A stretch of 64,000 nt of DNA from Panagrolaimus kolymaensis (lineage: Eukaryota > Nematoda > Chromadorea > Rhabditida > Panagrolaimidae). Shown here piece by piece: positions 37,035 through 49,010 of the stretch (position 1 is its first letter; every line of letters starts with the position of its first letter). The translations under genes and the position numbers were made by a program. The notes under the pieces were generated by a model. The model ran no database searches. It was not told where the DNA came from and saw only the letters and a list, made by a program, of their open reading frames with translations. The stretch is from positions 4,960,001 through 5,024,000 of the forward strand of contig JAJQJQ010000007.1 in the NCBI GenBank assembly GCA_028622995.1. The letters run 5' to 3'.

Positions 37035-38205
37035 ATTCGTATCAGGGTTTGGCGGAATTCCGCTTCCGCATTCCGCTTTTGCGGAATTCCGCGTGTTTTT
37101 GGACTTCCGCAAATTCCGCGGAATTCCGCAAAATTTTGCGGAATTCGAAAGCGGAATTAAACAAATTTTAAAAAATATTTAACAAAAACTTTTACATTTT
37201 TTTGCGGGAGTTTGATAATAAAAAAATTCTGTGATCAAATGCCCAAAGAAGCCTTTAAAAATAATAAAAGTGTAAACACTTTTACACTGGGAAATCAAAT
37301 TTTATTTCAGTACATTGTAACGAATGAAATCAGTAGGGTAAGACAAACTTAAATTAAAAATATGTTCTTCTTTATTTTTGCGTACATGGAGAATATTTTA
37401 CTTTTCTTTCATTTTTGATTTTTTTATTGCGCATTAGAAATAAGTTAGTTTCTTACAAAATGTTTTTTGGTTCTTTTTGAAACTAATTTTGCAATCAAAA
37501 ATAGCTGAAATAAATCGTTTGGCATTCTTTAAAATTTCAAAAGTGGGATATTTATGTTAAAATTGGTATAAATAATGATGATATCTATAGATGGTTAAAA
37601 GATTTAGGAATTCTTAATATCGTAAAAATATATATAATTTTGATTGTGAAAGCGCGACATGCTTTTAGATGTAAAAACAAACCTTTTTGGTGCTATAAGA
37701 AAAAATATTGTGGCTAAACTTATCCTTAGTTCATTAATACATTATCTTTGCATGCTACCCATATTAAAGAAATTTTTTAATCAAAATTGATCTTTTTCCC
37801 GGCAACATTAAAGTAAAGAAGCTCTTTATCGCACTTTTTTACTCTAAAGTCCCCATTTTTCAAGGTCAAAATTTGCATTAATAAAGCATGCAACAGTCTC
37901 AAAGAATCTTTTAGCTTTTGATTATCGTCATATAGAAAAAATAAAATTTATCCACTTTGGATACAAAGGATTTGATACAGACACATACAATATTAAAATC
38001 TTTACCGTGGACTATAATGGAAAAAAAATGTATGTGTAATAACAAAAAAATTTTTTTGGTAATTCCGCTTCCGCATTCCACTTTTGCGGAATTCCGCCTT
38101 TTTTTTACTTCCGCTTCCGCTTCCGCTTTTGCGGAAGTGAATTTTATAATTCCGCCTTCCGCGGAAGCGGAATTTTTTTCAATTCCGCCAAACCCTGATT
38201 CGTAT
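37035..38205. mobile_element. Non-autonomous hAT-type transposon (1155 bp) with palindromic subterminal arrays and 8-bp TSD
   Basis: The element spans 37043-38197. Both ends carry a perfect 17-bp TIR, CAGGGTTTGGCGGAATT, and both flanks carry the identical octamer ATTCGTAT (37035-37042 and 38198-38205). CAGGG termini with an 8-bp TSD define hAT. Inside each end lie dense copies of GCGGAATTCCGC and TTCCGC/GCGGAA (37055-37155 and 38060-38175), probable transposase-binding repeats that can fold into hairpins. The middle ~900 bp is AT-rich without a transposase ORF. Confidence 0.92.
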
Positions 38206-38613
38206 CATGAAAAAATTAGTGAATGATTTTTTATGAAAAACAATGTGGCCAAAAACGAAAGAAAAAAAGTTAATTAATTTTTTTTATTAAACTTTTAAAA
38301 ATACATACAAATTAATTTTTTGTTAATTAAACCAATATAATAAAATTAGGAAAATATAATCATAGGTAGAAAGAATGAAATAATAAAATCTGGTAATTCA
38401 AAGTTTCAGGAAGCTCAAAAATGTCCTTCAACAAAAGTGAAGGAAAAAATATAAAGAAAAAAAACCGGACTCTGTGTTATTTTTTTAATACAACAAAAAT
38501 AAAAAGTAATAATAATGTAAGCTAAATGAGAATGACAAGAATAATAAAAAAAAATGGAATGCTATATACACACTGTCTAAAAGAGGGTTGAGGAAAAGAG
38601 AGTCCATTTTTAT

Positions 38614-40013
38614 TTATAGGCAAAGTTCAAAATTATTTCTCATAAACCATCGCATTTTGCGAAGTTCATTGATGTGTTCCATGCATAAAAGGCGAGTACG
38701 TTCACGTAATTCTTGTCGCTCTTTAGCTTGTTCAACAAGTTGACGAACCGCATCACTTTGAACCTGCAAAAAAAAAAAATCAATAAGTTAAAGGATGCAA
38801 AAAAATAAATAGTGGCACCTGAAGTTCAGCGATTTGTTTATCGAGTTCTGCGAGAAAATCAACTTCGCCATTTGCATCTGTTTCAACTGGAGGTGGTGGA
38901 GGACAATTCCATTCAGGCATAATCCGTCGTGGAACAGCATAATTTGAAGTTGATGTTGTTTTAGGTGGCGCTCGATTTTGAAAGAATGGCGATTCAATTG
39001 AAAGAGGTTGAACAAGTCGAGCATAGGGATTTTCAAATGCTCCCATTGTTGGTGGCTTCGAAGTGAATTCGGGAAGTAAAGGATTTTCTGAGCATAAGCT
39101 ATTTCTTTGACTATCATATGGTACAGCATAAATGGGTGATGAAGCTCGAGAATCAGATTTTTCTTCGTTTGTTGGTTGAGGGGAAAAAAGTTCTTCATTG
39201 TCGGATGAACATGCATTATGTTCTTCGAGAAGTAATGATAGGCGCTGAAGGGACTTAAAAATAAATGGATTATTATTAAAATAATCTAATCGCTATGGAG
39301 ATACTACGTACCTCAAGTTCATGATAAACATGTTCATCATCCATTATTTGATTATAATTGGATCTTCCCATTTTTGAATGACACTGACTTGGTCGTAAAC
39401 CAAGCGTGGCTGCATCAACTTCAGCCGAATTACATTCCACAGCTTTATCTTCAACACGCTTCTGTTGAGCTGATTGTTGCCAATCGGGTGAATGAACAGA
39501 ACTTTCAGGACTAAAAATTTTAATGATAAAAATGTAATTAGCATTGATTTATATCAAATTTAAATCTATTTAAAATAAGGTCAATTTTATCCAATTTTAA
39601 AAGGTCGTTTCTTAGTATATGAGTCGAAAAAGCTTCTGTGTTTTTTTGTTTATTGACGTAGAAACTTTTTTTAATAGACTTTTGTTTTGGAGGAAGACTA
39701 AAAAATTTAACCCAAAAAAGTTGAAAAAAGTCTTTTACGATTTTGTTGTCCTTTAAAAAAATGTTGCAACATTGCTTCCAGTAAAAAAAATACACTTTAA
39801 AAAATGCTAATACAAAAGTCAAAGGTTAGGTTTAAGTGAAGAATGTATACAAATAATAAAAAATTTGAGTGAAAAACGGAAGCGATTGATTGACTAAAGT
39901 TCAAATGAGAAGAAATCACAAATTCAATGTTCACAGAAATTTTATGTTATTTACTTGCTGGATGTCCCAATAGTCTGAACTGATTGATTTTGTGAATCAA
40001 CGGAAGCAAAGCC
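38614..40013 (-). CDS. 3' part of an unrecognised intracellular scaffold-like protein
   Basis: Exons: 40013-39955 (GFASVDSQNQSVQTIGTSS), 39510 to about 39312, about 39255 to 38818 and about 38763 to 38614. The joins keep one frame. The protein is hydrophilic and mostly disordered. Possible phosphotyrosine or adaptor sites include EHVYHELE, PIYAVPYD and NPYARL, and there is a PPPPP stretch (WNCPPPPPVE). A C-terminal Glu/Arg-rich helix (LVEQAKERQELRERTRLLCMEH) is probably a coiled coil. No catalytic domain or signal peptide. An acceptor (TGACAG) precedes 40013, so at least one exon lies further upstream; a good candidate is at 42657-42729. I cannot name the family. Confidence 0.65.
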
Positions 40014-41670
40014 CTGTCACACTAATTATTACTCATCAAAGCTCGAAATAAAAACCCAAACTAACAAAAGAGAAAAGATTGTTCAACGTTATTCAGAAAA
40101 ACGACAACAACAAAACAACAAGAAAAAACACAGATTCCCATGCCTAAATGTAAATATGGAAATAAAAAGAAAACCTTTTTTAGCCTTGAAGATACTGTTC
40201 AGCAGAATAAAAAGGAAAAAACATCTCATCTCAAGAGACTCACTGTTTTTTTTTTAAAACAACTTTAAAAGAAAAAAGACACCTACGGCTTTTGAGAAAA
40301 TTACTTTTAAAAAATGACTCGAAAAAAGAATGTATAAGAAGATTGGAAGATACTATTTTTAAAAAGTCATTTTTTCTAATATTTTTAAAGTCACCGAAAG
40401 AAAGAAAAAACTAAAAAAAACCAAATCAAAACAGTTTTTTTCTTTTGTCAAAAGAAAAGAAAAAAGTTTTAAAATATAAATTTGTATTCATTGTAAAAAA
40501 ATATTTTTTTCTTTTGAATTTCAAAAACAAAGCATCAACCTTTTATGTTGTTTTTGTTGGCTTTTTAAAATCTTTTATAACTGTGTTCACGGGAGGAGCA
40601 CTCCTCCGTTCTTTGTGAAAATTTTCTTTCTTCTTGCCTTTTTACTTTGCCTTGAAGGAAGCCTCACAATAACGACGACGACTATGAAGGCAGCAGCGAC
40701 AAAAATATAATTCATGCAAATGTTTATTTGAGTTTTTAACAAAGAAAGAGCGCAACATTATTTAACAACAAAAAAAGACGAAGGGAACACGGCAGCAATG
40801 AACAAACTCAAAAAATAATTTCTTTTCAAAGTCTTTTTATTGTTTTTCTTTTGCTCGCAAAATCTACGGCAAAAATTCGTCTTTTTTTTCAAAGAAATTC
40901 TTCAACATAAAAAAAGAGAAGGAAAAAAACCATGGTTGGAGGTTGTAAAGTGTTTCATCTTCAGAAATATGTATTTGTATGATGGTCAGTTGAAAAATAA
41001 AATAAAAATGCCAAATACGAGTTTGCTTTTCTTCAAGTGGTGGTGGACATTGCGCAACGAATAAAAAAAGAATGATGGAGAAAAGAAACTTTTTTAAAAG
41101 TTTGCTCAAAAAAGGATAAAAGAAGAATGAGTGGAAAATTGCTGTCAATTTAAAGCTGAATTTTTTTGCAACTTTTTATGGTGTTGCATCAAGCAAAAGA
41201 AGAGTCAATGATGAAATTAACAAAAGAATAAATGAGAATATATGAGCTTTGACCAAATAAAACTAAGTATATTCAATCTTCGTCATAGCTTCTCTTTACT
41301 TTCATTTTGGCTTGCCTTAAAGGGTTGAACTTGATCCACCACTATGGGAAAGAAAAAAGAAGGACAACAGCAAAGTCTAATTGTTCTCGTTCATCCCGTC
41401 CAATGTTTCCTTCTATTTTACTTTTATATATTTGCTTGCTTCCTTTCGAAATTTTGTCGTTGGAACTGGAGAAGTTTTGCGCGAAAAAAAGAAGCAAATT
41501 GACACTGATGTAATTTGCATAAAAGCTTCTAGAAAAGGGTAGGAAAGAACAAATTTTGACAGTTTTTGACGAGGAAAAAAAGTTTTTTTATTGACTTTGA
41601 GTGAATAAAAATTCGGCAAGGAACGAACGTCTTTTTGTTGGATGTTCGAAAAATGAGGGATTTTCTAAAA
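40014..41670. other. Gene-poor AT-rich region, possibly intronic
   Basis: No coding frame I can support. Long A and T runs and scattered GACGACGACG-type triplets near 40670. It may be intron of the scaffold-like gene. Confidence 0.4.
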
Positions 41671-42175
41671 GTATGTGTCGCGACTTGCGAGTGTTCCTTT
41701 TATCCTTTATCTCTTCAACACAAAAATCCCCAGTTATCTACCGTAATCTGAACTACAATGCCAATCGCCACCCTAAAATACACCACTCTTCTTCCTATGC
41801 AAACTCTACTTACAAAGAAGCAGCCACTCTTCTTCCTATGCAAGCTCTACTTACAAAGAAACTGTTCGACTCTTCGACTCTTCTTTCTATGCAACCTCTA
41901 CTTACAAAGAAGCAGCCGATCGAGGAAGCCACTCCCTTTTCAAGCCAAGCAAATCATTATAAAAGCAGCTCGTTCTCCTCCACAAGAAGTCAACGTTCAT
42001 CCGCTCCGTCTACAGTCACCTTTCCATCCTTGTATCTTTAAATTGTTGTATAAACATTTATTGTTGATTGTAATAATAAAGGTTTAATTATTCTCTAACA
42101 TTACTGTCTTCAAGACATTTGGAAGCTCAGCCGAAAGCAGAACTCGGCCACTCCAGACCTCTTCGAGACAGTATG
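41671..42175 (+). mobile_element. Solo LTR of an LTR retrotransposon (495 bp), 5-bp TSD
   Basis: The LTR spans 41676-42170. It starts TGTCGCGACTTGCGAG and ends CTTCGAGACA, with inverted TGTC/GACA termini. It is flanked by the identical pentamer GTATG (41671-41675 and 42171-42175). The internal order matches a working LTR: U3 with three direct repeats, a TATA box TATAAAAG (41958-41965), and a poly(A) signal AATAAA (42075-42080), then U5. The 5-bp TSD suits BEL/Pao or gypsy-type elements. No internal region or second LTR is present, so it arose by LTR-LTR recombination. The open frame at 41601-42041 is an artefact of this element. Confidence 0.9.
41784..41917 (+). repeat. Three direct repeats in the U3 of the solo LTR
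   Basis: Three copies of about 35-42 bp share CTTCTTCCTATGCAA and CTCTACTTACAAAGAA, at about 41784-41825, 41826-41861 and 41876-41917. Position in U3 upstream of the TATA box suggests transcriptional enhancer repeats. Confidence 0.8.
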
Positions 42176-42656
42176 AAGGAAAAAATATTAAAAAGTGCAG
42201 TAAAAGAATGACTCAACTTTTCGTTGTAGAGAATTAAACAAAAATTCAGACAACTTCTGAGGAGCAGAACCTTCTACAATCTCCAATTTCTAAATTTCTT
42301 CCCAGATTCTGATGCGAATCCAAAAGACTCGTGTGAAAAAAAAATTAAGCCATTCAAATTTGCTCCAAAAACAAATAAAGTCATTTTTGAAAAGACTAAT
42401 CTTTCTTCCCTATTTTTTCTTCTACTCTAATTCTCGAAACACAAGTTATCGTTTATAATCAAAAACAACAAAAAAATATGCACAACTTCAAAGAGGATTT
42501 CCGCCACCATTTTTTCTCTCTCGTCCATTCCAATAAATAAGCAGTTTTTAAAATTATGCAAATTTGCGTAACCATTGGCTTTTTTCGACAAAAATATTAT
42601 TTATGCAAAGCCGAAGAGAGAAAGAAAAACATTATTGAAAAAAAGCAAAAACTTAC

Positions 42657-42729
42657 GTTTTTTTGTTGGTTTCATTTCCCATGCAGTTGGATAATATTTT
42701 GGATATTTTGGACAATATACGACTTCCAT
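42657..42729 (-). CDS. Candidate first exon (possibly of the scaffold-like gene)
   Basis: ATG at 42729, reading MEVVYCPKYPKYYPTAWEM then KPTKK, and ending at a strong donor GTAAGTTT. The composition is clearly unlike the surroundings. It ends in phase 1, while the 40013 exon needs phase 0 at its acceptor. A direct join would shift frame, so an intermediate exon is required or it belongs to another transcript. If linked, the intron would span at least 2.6 kb and enclose the solo LTR. Confidence 0.4.
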
Positions 42730-45700
42730 AATTATATCTCTCTCTCTTTATTCACTTTTTTAGTATTTGTTTGTTTGTGAGTGAATTATATGAGATGAGA
42801 CGTGAACCGGTTCAAGTGGGATGTTTTGTGTCGGATTTTTATTTTTCAATACACAATAGCTCTACACTTGAACAGATGCGATTCACAATATATATTTTTT
42901 TGGAGAGGACAAAAAATTAATCTAAAAGAAGCTTTTTTTAGTAGATTTTACAGATTCAAAAAATATGTAAAGAAATTGGAAGGGTTTTTATAAATTTAAT
43001 ATTAAAAAAACGCTAAAATTTTAATAAAGTTTTTTGAAAGTGTTTTAGGCGCTGTTTTATTTGTTAGTAAACATTGGCAGAATTAAGGAAATACATTTGT
43101 TACTTTTTTTTCTATTTTTAAAAGCATGAGAAAAGTAAAGAAAATTAAATAAAAGATTGACATTTTTCCAATTATTCTTGGATGGGAGAAAATGAGAAGA
43201 TGGAAAGCAATTTATTTTTGTCTTCTTTTAAAGTTAAAAAAAAACTATATACTAACAACTTTTATTTTTTAGAATGTTATATTAAAAAATATAAAATTGA
43301 ATTTCGATCATGAAATAGTCTTAGGTAAAGTTTATCTCCAATGTAAGCGATTTCCGATACAAGCTTTTCATTTTCTTGGTATAAAAACATTTTTATGTCA
43401 GACTTACTTTATTAAAAAATATCAGCCGTTAAAACTTTTAATATCTTTGATAAATAAATTTCATGTCATTTAAGAAATGTATGAATCAAAAGCACTTAAT
43501 CGTGCAAACAATATTTGATTCAAACAATCATTAAATTTCGAAAGTTTTTCGGATTATCGCTGAAATTTAATTTTTATAGAAAAGGTCAAATAATTGTAAA
43601 TACTATTTTTCCACGAATGTCAAAATTTTTAATAAACAATCTGATGATCATTTTTATTGCCTCCAACGAAAGAACGATGATCATGATGGCGCCGATGTTC
43701 ATAATTTTTTTATGATTAAAAAATGCCATTTAAAGGATATGGGAGCGAACAAGTTTAATGGAGGGCGAGCACAGAATTGCACCTTTTTTATGGAGCACAC
43801 GAAGAATGAATTACATGGGACAAAAGTCAATGAAAAAACTCCACAAATATTTTCTCATAAAAAAATGGAGTTTTTTTTTGGAAATAATAAAAAGGTTTGG
43901 CAGCAATGGACTGCAGCTTGGAAGAAAATATATGGTGGAGGACCACAAAAGAAAGCAAGCAAAAACACATGGAATAAAAAAGTCATCCATCATTAAAAAC
44001 AAAAGCCACAATACACATTTATACATACTATTTCTTTAACGATAAAAGTCACAAAAGTTTTTTTTGACGATTATTCCCAAGTTATAGTAAAAAAGATGCG
44101 ATGCCAAAGGCAACGTGAAACCCATCCATCATTACCATCACCGAATGAGGAGATGATGCTTCTGGCGCCATCATAAAATAGGACATGATAGCTATAAGTT
44201 AACTTAAAAAGAGCTTAAAAAGAATTAACAAGGTTGTTTAGAATCATTAACACAAAAAATACCCAAAAAGTAAGAAACCGCCTCAAACAAACTAAAGGAA
44301 AATAGATTCAATAAGGTTCATTATATTTTATTCTCGGGAAAAGCTAAAGAAATGAAAGCTCTTTCCGAAATGAATCTCACTCATTTTTGTTGTTTTTAAA
44401 ACACTTTTGAAAATGGGAAAAAGGCGTTCCTCGAGGTTCTCATCAATTATGCAAATTTTAATAGTCTGTAGAAAAAAATATGCGCAGAAATGAATCCAAG
44501 CGGAAAAGAGAAGAAAAGCTTCAAAAAAAAAAAGCGATGGAAGCTGGCTGGATTAAGTTTCGAGTGAAACAAACTCGTAGATAAATGGCTCCCCAAAGAC
44601 ATCCAAATAAAAAAATCCTTCAAAGCGAAAAATGTAATAAAAAAAGGACAAAAATAGCAACCGATTGCCGAAAATATAAAATATAAATGCCCAAGGTTTG
44701 AAAAAGTTTGCACATTTAACATGAGATCCATTTCTCTGCGCAAAAGAAATTTAATATCTTCGTGTTGTTTTTAAAACGGAAACTATACAAAAGCAAAACC
44801 AATTTTCCTTTTGGCAATTTTTCTTATTTCCTTAAGGATATGTCATTTTCATAATATTTTCTCCTTCTTCTTCTTGAACCAATCAAATAAATAAAAGCTT
44901 TCTTTTTTTTTGACTTTGACAATGTTTTTGAAAAGCTGTTATTAATGCGCGAAAAAAAAGAGAGAAGAGCTTTTCTTCTCGACCTCTTCTTTTTCTTCCA
45001 AAAACAAAATGGCTAATTACATTTTTTCTTTCTTTTGGACATCGGGAAATAAATAAATGAGGTAATAAAAAATGAATAAATATCGGTCAGTTTTCAATCT
45101 TCTTCTTGTTGTGAAAGTAAAAAAGCAGAGAGAAAATAAAAAGAAGAAGAATGTTTTTGGCTTTTTTCTTTTTATTTAGCGAAAGCCAAATCGAATATTT
45201 TTTTATTATCATCATTGAATATGCAATGTTCAAAACAGAATAAAAAAAATTATTTTTTCCTTGTTCAATCGTTCATTCCAAAGCTGTTTTTTTTTCTCGT
45301 GTTAGTTCAACGAACGATTGCTATAAGTAATGTAAAATATCGATTAGGATAAAAATATTTATGAAAAAGAAGCTTTGTATGAAACGCATGAATTTAAACC
45401 AGATTAAAAACGCCCTAATAATTGCGAGAATATAAAATTACAGTAAATTAAATATATTTCTTATTTTTTAAACCTACTTTCTTGATTTTTTTTAAATTTG
45501 CAAAAAAATCTTCAGTTTAAAAAGAAGCTTAAAACAGATTATTTTAAGTTAAAAGAAGCAAAACATAAGACATTGTTGGAAATCAACAAATAAAATAAAA
45601 TTCACGCAACACAAAACCTTGCAAGCAAAATGTTTATGTGTGATTTTTTTAAATCGAAAACATCAAAACATAAGAGTTTAAATTAAAAGCGATCCCAAAG

Positions 45701-48700
45701 CTGTCATCAAAAAAAAAATGGACAAAAACTTCTTCAAAAAGGAAAGAAGGAGATTTTGTTTTTCAAGAAAAAAACAAACATGGCAATTTCAAGAAAAAAA
45801 ACAAACATGGCAATTTCAAAGTGGACCCTTGAGGCAATGATGTCTTTGAAGCAGGCGAAGCAGCGGGGAAGCTTTTCATGAATCTTGGTTGCTCTGTTGC
45901 AAATAATATAAAAAATATGCAACAGCGGCATCTCTTTTTTTATCTCAAATCTTCTCCTCTACTTTTTTTTATAATACATATTTACGGGAAAAAAGCTGCG
46001 AAAAATAAAACACATACACATTCTTCAGCTTAGTAGTACTACAACGTCGAGACGAGGCTATAGAAAAAAAGTGTGAAATAAAAAAACAGCGATGACACTT
46101 TTTTCACGCTTTCATTTTATTTTGTTTTTTATTCATGGGATTAATCCTTTTCACCTAAATCAACTAAAAGAATTTTAAACACAACAAAAAAAATCGAAGT
46201 TAAAAATAAATTCATTTTAAAAAAGGTGGAAGAAAAAAATCCAAAAATAAAATTCAAGTACGTACTTCTTTTAAAAAATGAATGTAACAAGTTTGTAGCT
46301 GTTAAAAAAAGCGTGAACGATGAAGCTCTTGAGAAATTGAAATAAAAAAAACTCAAAAGTACAAAACGATTTCTTGTTAATTTTTGCGCGCGGAAATTGC
46401 TTTTCCATAAGACACTCTTCTTTTACTTAAACTAAAAAGAAAAAATACATTTTGTAAATACACACACATGTCTTCAATGGGTTTTTCGATGATAAAATAG
46501 CTAAAACACAATAACGTTGGTATTTGATTTGTGTAAAAGCACTCAATTTCAACAAAGTGACTGTATGTTTTAAAATACATAAAAATTCATCCCTGCATTA
46601 TACTCTAAATATTCTCATTTTTAATTTAATTTTTAAAGTAAAAATACAATGCCATATCTTTCTTTAATCTTTTCATCAATATATATTATGCGATTCCCAT
46701 TCTGGAGTCGATGGAATTGATTCCAGCGATTTCAACTGACGAGGTGGAGTGGAATGAATGATTTGAAACTTAATCAACATTACTTTTTCATATCCTTTTC
46801 TTTTGCATATCTAAATACTTTAGTAACAATTTGATTTAGTGTTTATTTAGGATAGTTTAGCTTTTTCGTGTATTGCATTTTGGTAAAATTTCTAGTTATG
46901 ATAACTTATATAAAGTGTCTATATGAGACATATTAATAATACTATAGCATTAAAATTTAATAACCATTTCTTCACAAAAAAGTACATTACCGTAATCAGT
47001 CTGCTTTTTACAAATTATTTTGAAACAAATCGATGATGTCAAAATTACTATATACTCTAAAATAAATATGATAATTATCTAAAGAAAGTAAATAATACAC
47101 AGTTATCCTCTCTTTTCTTGTAAAATACTCCATACAAAACAGCATTAAAAATTATAATTATGCTGTTTTTTTATTTTATTTTCTCGACATTTCTTTGAAA
47201 TTCTTTTATACAGGTAAACGGGATGCGATGACCACATTCGTCATTTGAGCTGGTCTTCTTTTTCTTGAGCCAAATTTCGAAACATTCTAATTCATAGAAA
47301 TTTTAGTAAAGAGAAATTAGGTCACCGATTATGACGAAAGATTTTACAGTAATTTAGAAGAAAAAAAACTCATTAATCTCTCAACAATGTTTCCACCTGC
47401 TTGGAACCATGACCTTTTGCAGGTGCTTTGCTTTTAATATTTTATTGAAATGTTAAAAACATGCTTTTTTGATAATTTAAAATTTTTAATAATATTTTGC
47501 AGCATTTTTTATGTTTTAAGAAAATGTTGCAATCGTGTAATACTCTTTTTCTGTTGCTGAAGCATAAAACTACCGACACAAAAATTCCACATTTTTATTA
47601 CAAATTTAATTGCAGCAGTATATATTTTCTTTATGTCGCAAGTTAATCCTCATCTTCTTTTTTTATATTAGTTTGTTATTGTTTTTTTCTTTGAAATGTT
47701 TAAGATTTTTAAATTGTTCAAATATTTAAAAAGAAAATTGTCAATCGGATAAGAAAGAACGTGGTTGAGATAAACTATGGTAATTATTTTATTTATTTCG
47801 ATGAATAAAGTTTTAGCAGTTATGTAGGTTTTAATAAACATGCCGGAAATCATACGTAAAATACTCTTTCTTTTTTAAAATTGTTCACATCGTTTCCAAG
47901 TTTTAAACTTAAAAATATAGCGAATTAATGATTTTCATTGATCAAGAAGCTTCAGATTCCAGAGTGAATACAATTTGAAAATCTCTCTAACTTTGGCTTT
48001 AATTAAAGGTTTTTCTAAAAACAATTACAACAATCGTAATATTCACAATTTTGAGAAAAGCATATTATTTTTAGCTCCTCGTTTATTTTTTTGACGTAAA
48101 AACTAAAAATGACTATTATTTATTTATTTTTTTGTTACCGTAAAAAAAAAAACAAAGCTTCATCATTTCATATTTAAAAAAAACGTAATAACAACTACAT
48201 ACATAATACTTTCTTATTTCTAGGTTTCCCTCCTCGATACGTAGGTAAAATGACCTACAGTAAAAAATAAAAAGTAAGAAGTATCATAAATAATACGCCC
48301 TCATTCGTTTTGGCAACATTTTTTTGAGGTTTCTGTTATAGTGTTGATTGCCAGATTGGCATTTATCTATCATTCATCCGCGGAAGTTCCTCATATGTGA
48401 AACCTTTTCAAATGAAAAATAAAATACTTTAAAAGGTCTTAATTTTTCCTTTTTCTTCTTCTTTAATACATACATCTTAAATGACTCTTTTTTTAATTTT
48501 TAAAATCCAAACAAATATCACTACTGTTTATGAATATTTCTTTTTTGATTTTTTTCTTTGCAAATCTATTTTCTTTTTTTCGAAAGAAAGCAGCTCATTT
48601 TTTATGCATCGTGTTTTGCACCAAATAAATTAATTTGTTATTGTTTTATAAAAAATATAATTTTCATAAATTACGTTTTAATTATTATTATTTTATATTT

Positions 48701-49010
48701 CAGTAGTGTTAATACCTCATTTCCGTTTTGGCCTTACACACAAAAAGTAATAACTTATTTGATCATTCATCTTTCAAAGGGAAGAAAGAAAAACGAAAAA
48801 GGTGTTTTGCTTGCTTCTAAAAGCTGTTGTTGCTGCTGCCATAAACTTTTCTTGCTTTCAACAAAATTTATTTTCCAACCCCTTTTTCAAATCATAAAAA
48901 CCGCCTCTTTTTTCTAATATTTTTTTATTATTATTACGAACTTTTGGTCAGTCGAAAAAGTCAAAGACTTTATCAATTCCATTTAAAGGCAAAAAAGTAA
49001 TAAAAAAAAG
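42730..49010. other. Gene desert, about 6.3 kb
   Basis: Long AT-rich tract with frequent A8-A10 and T8-T10 runs. Every open frame is short and low in complexity. I saw no tRNA, no delimited transposon and no spliceable exon. It may hold regulatory sequence for the prohormone-like gene at 49011 or intron/promoter of the minus-strand gene to the left. A short tandem duplication lies at 45761-45816. Confidence 0.4.
45761..45816. repeat. Two-copy tandem repeat of about 27 bp
   Basis: The unit TTTCAAGAAAAAAACAAACA plus TGGCAA occurs twice in direct succession, with one extra A in the second copy. It is a simple local duplication in non-coding DNA. Confidence 0.7.

Noticed and set aside
37043..38197. 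The GCGGAATTCCGC clusters considered as a CRISPR or satellite array
   Set aside because: Copies are irregular, overlap as palindromes, and are confined to the two ends of an element with exact TIR and TSD, so they are transposon subterminal repeats.
41601..42041. 146-codon plus-strand open frame with repeated MQALLTKKL/MQPLLTKKQ units
   Set aside because: It lies in the U3/R part of the solo LTR. The repeated peptide is just the three U3 direct repeats translated, with the TATA box inside the frame.
43712..43996. 94-codon plus-strand frame (MIKKCHLKDMGANKF...)
   Set aside because: Less low-complexity than its neighbours, but there is no splice context, no signal peptide and no recognisable domain. 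Overlapping frames on both strands are open too.
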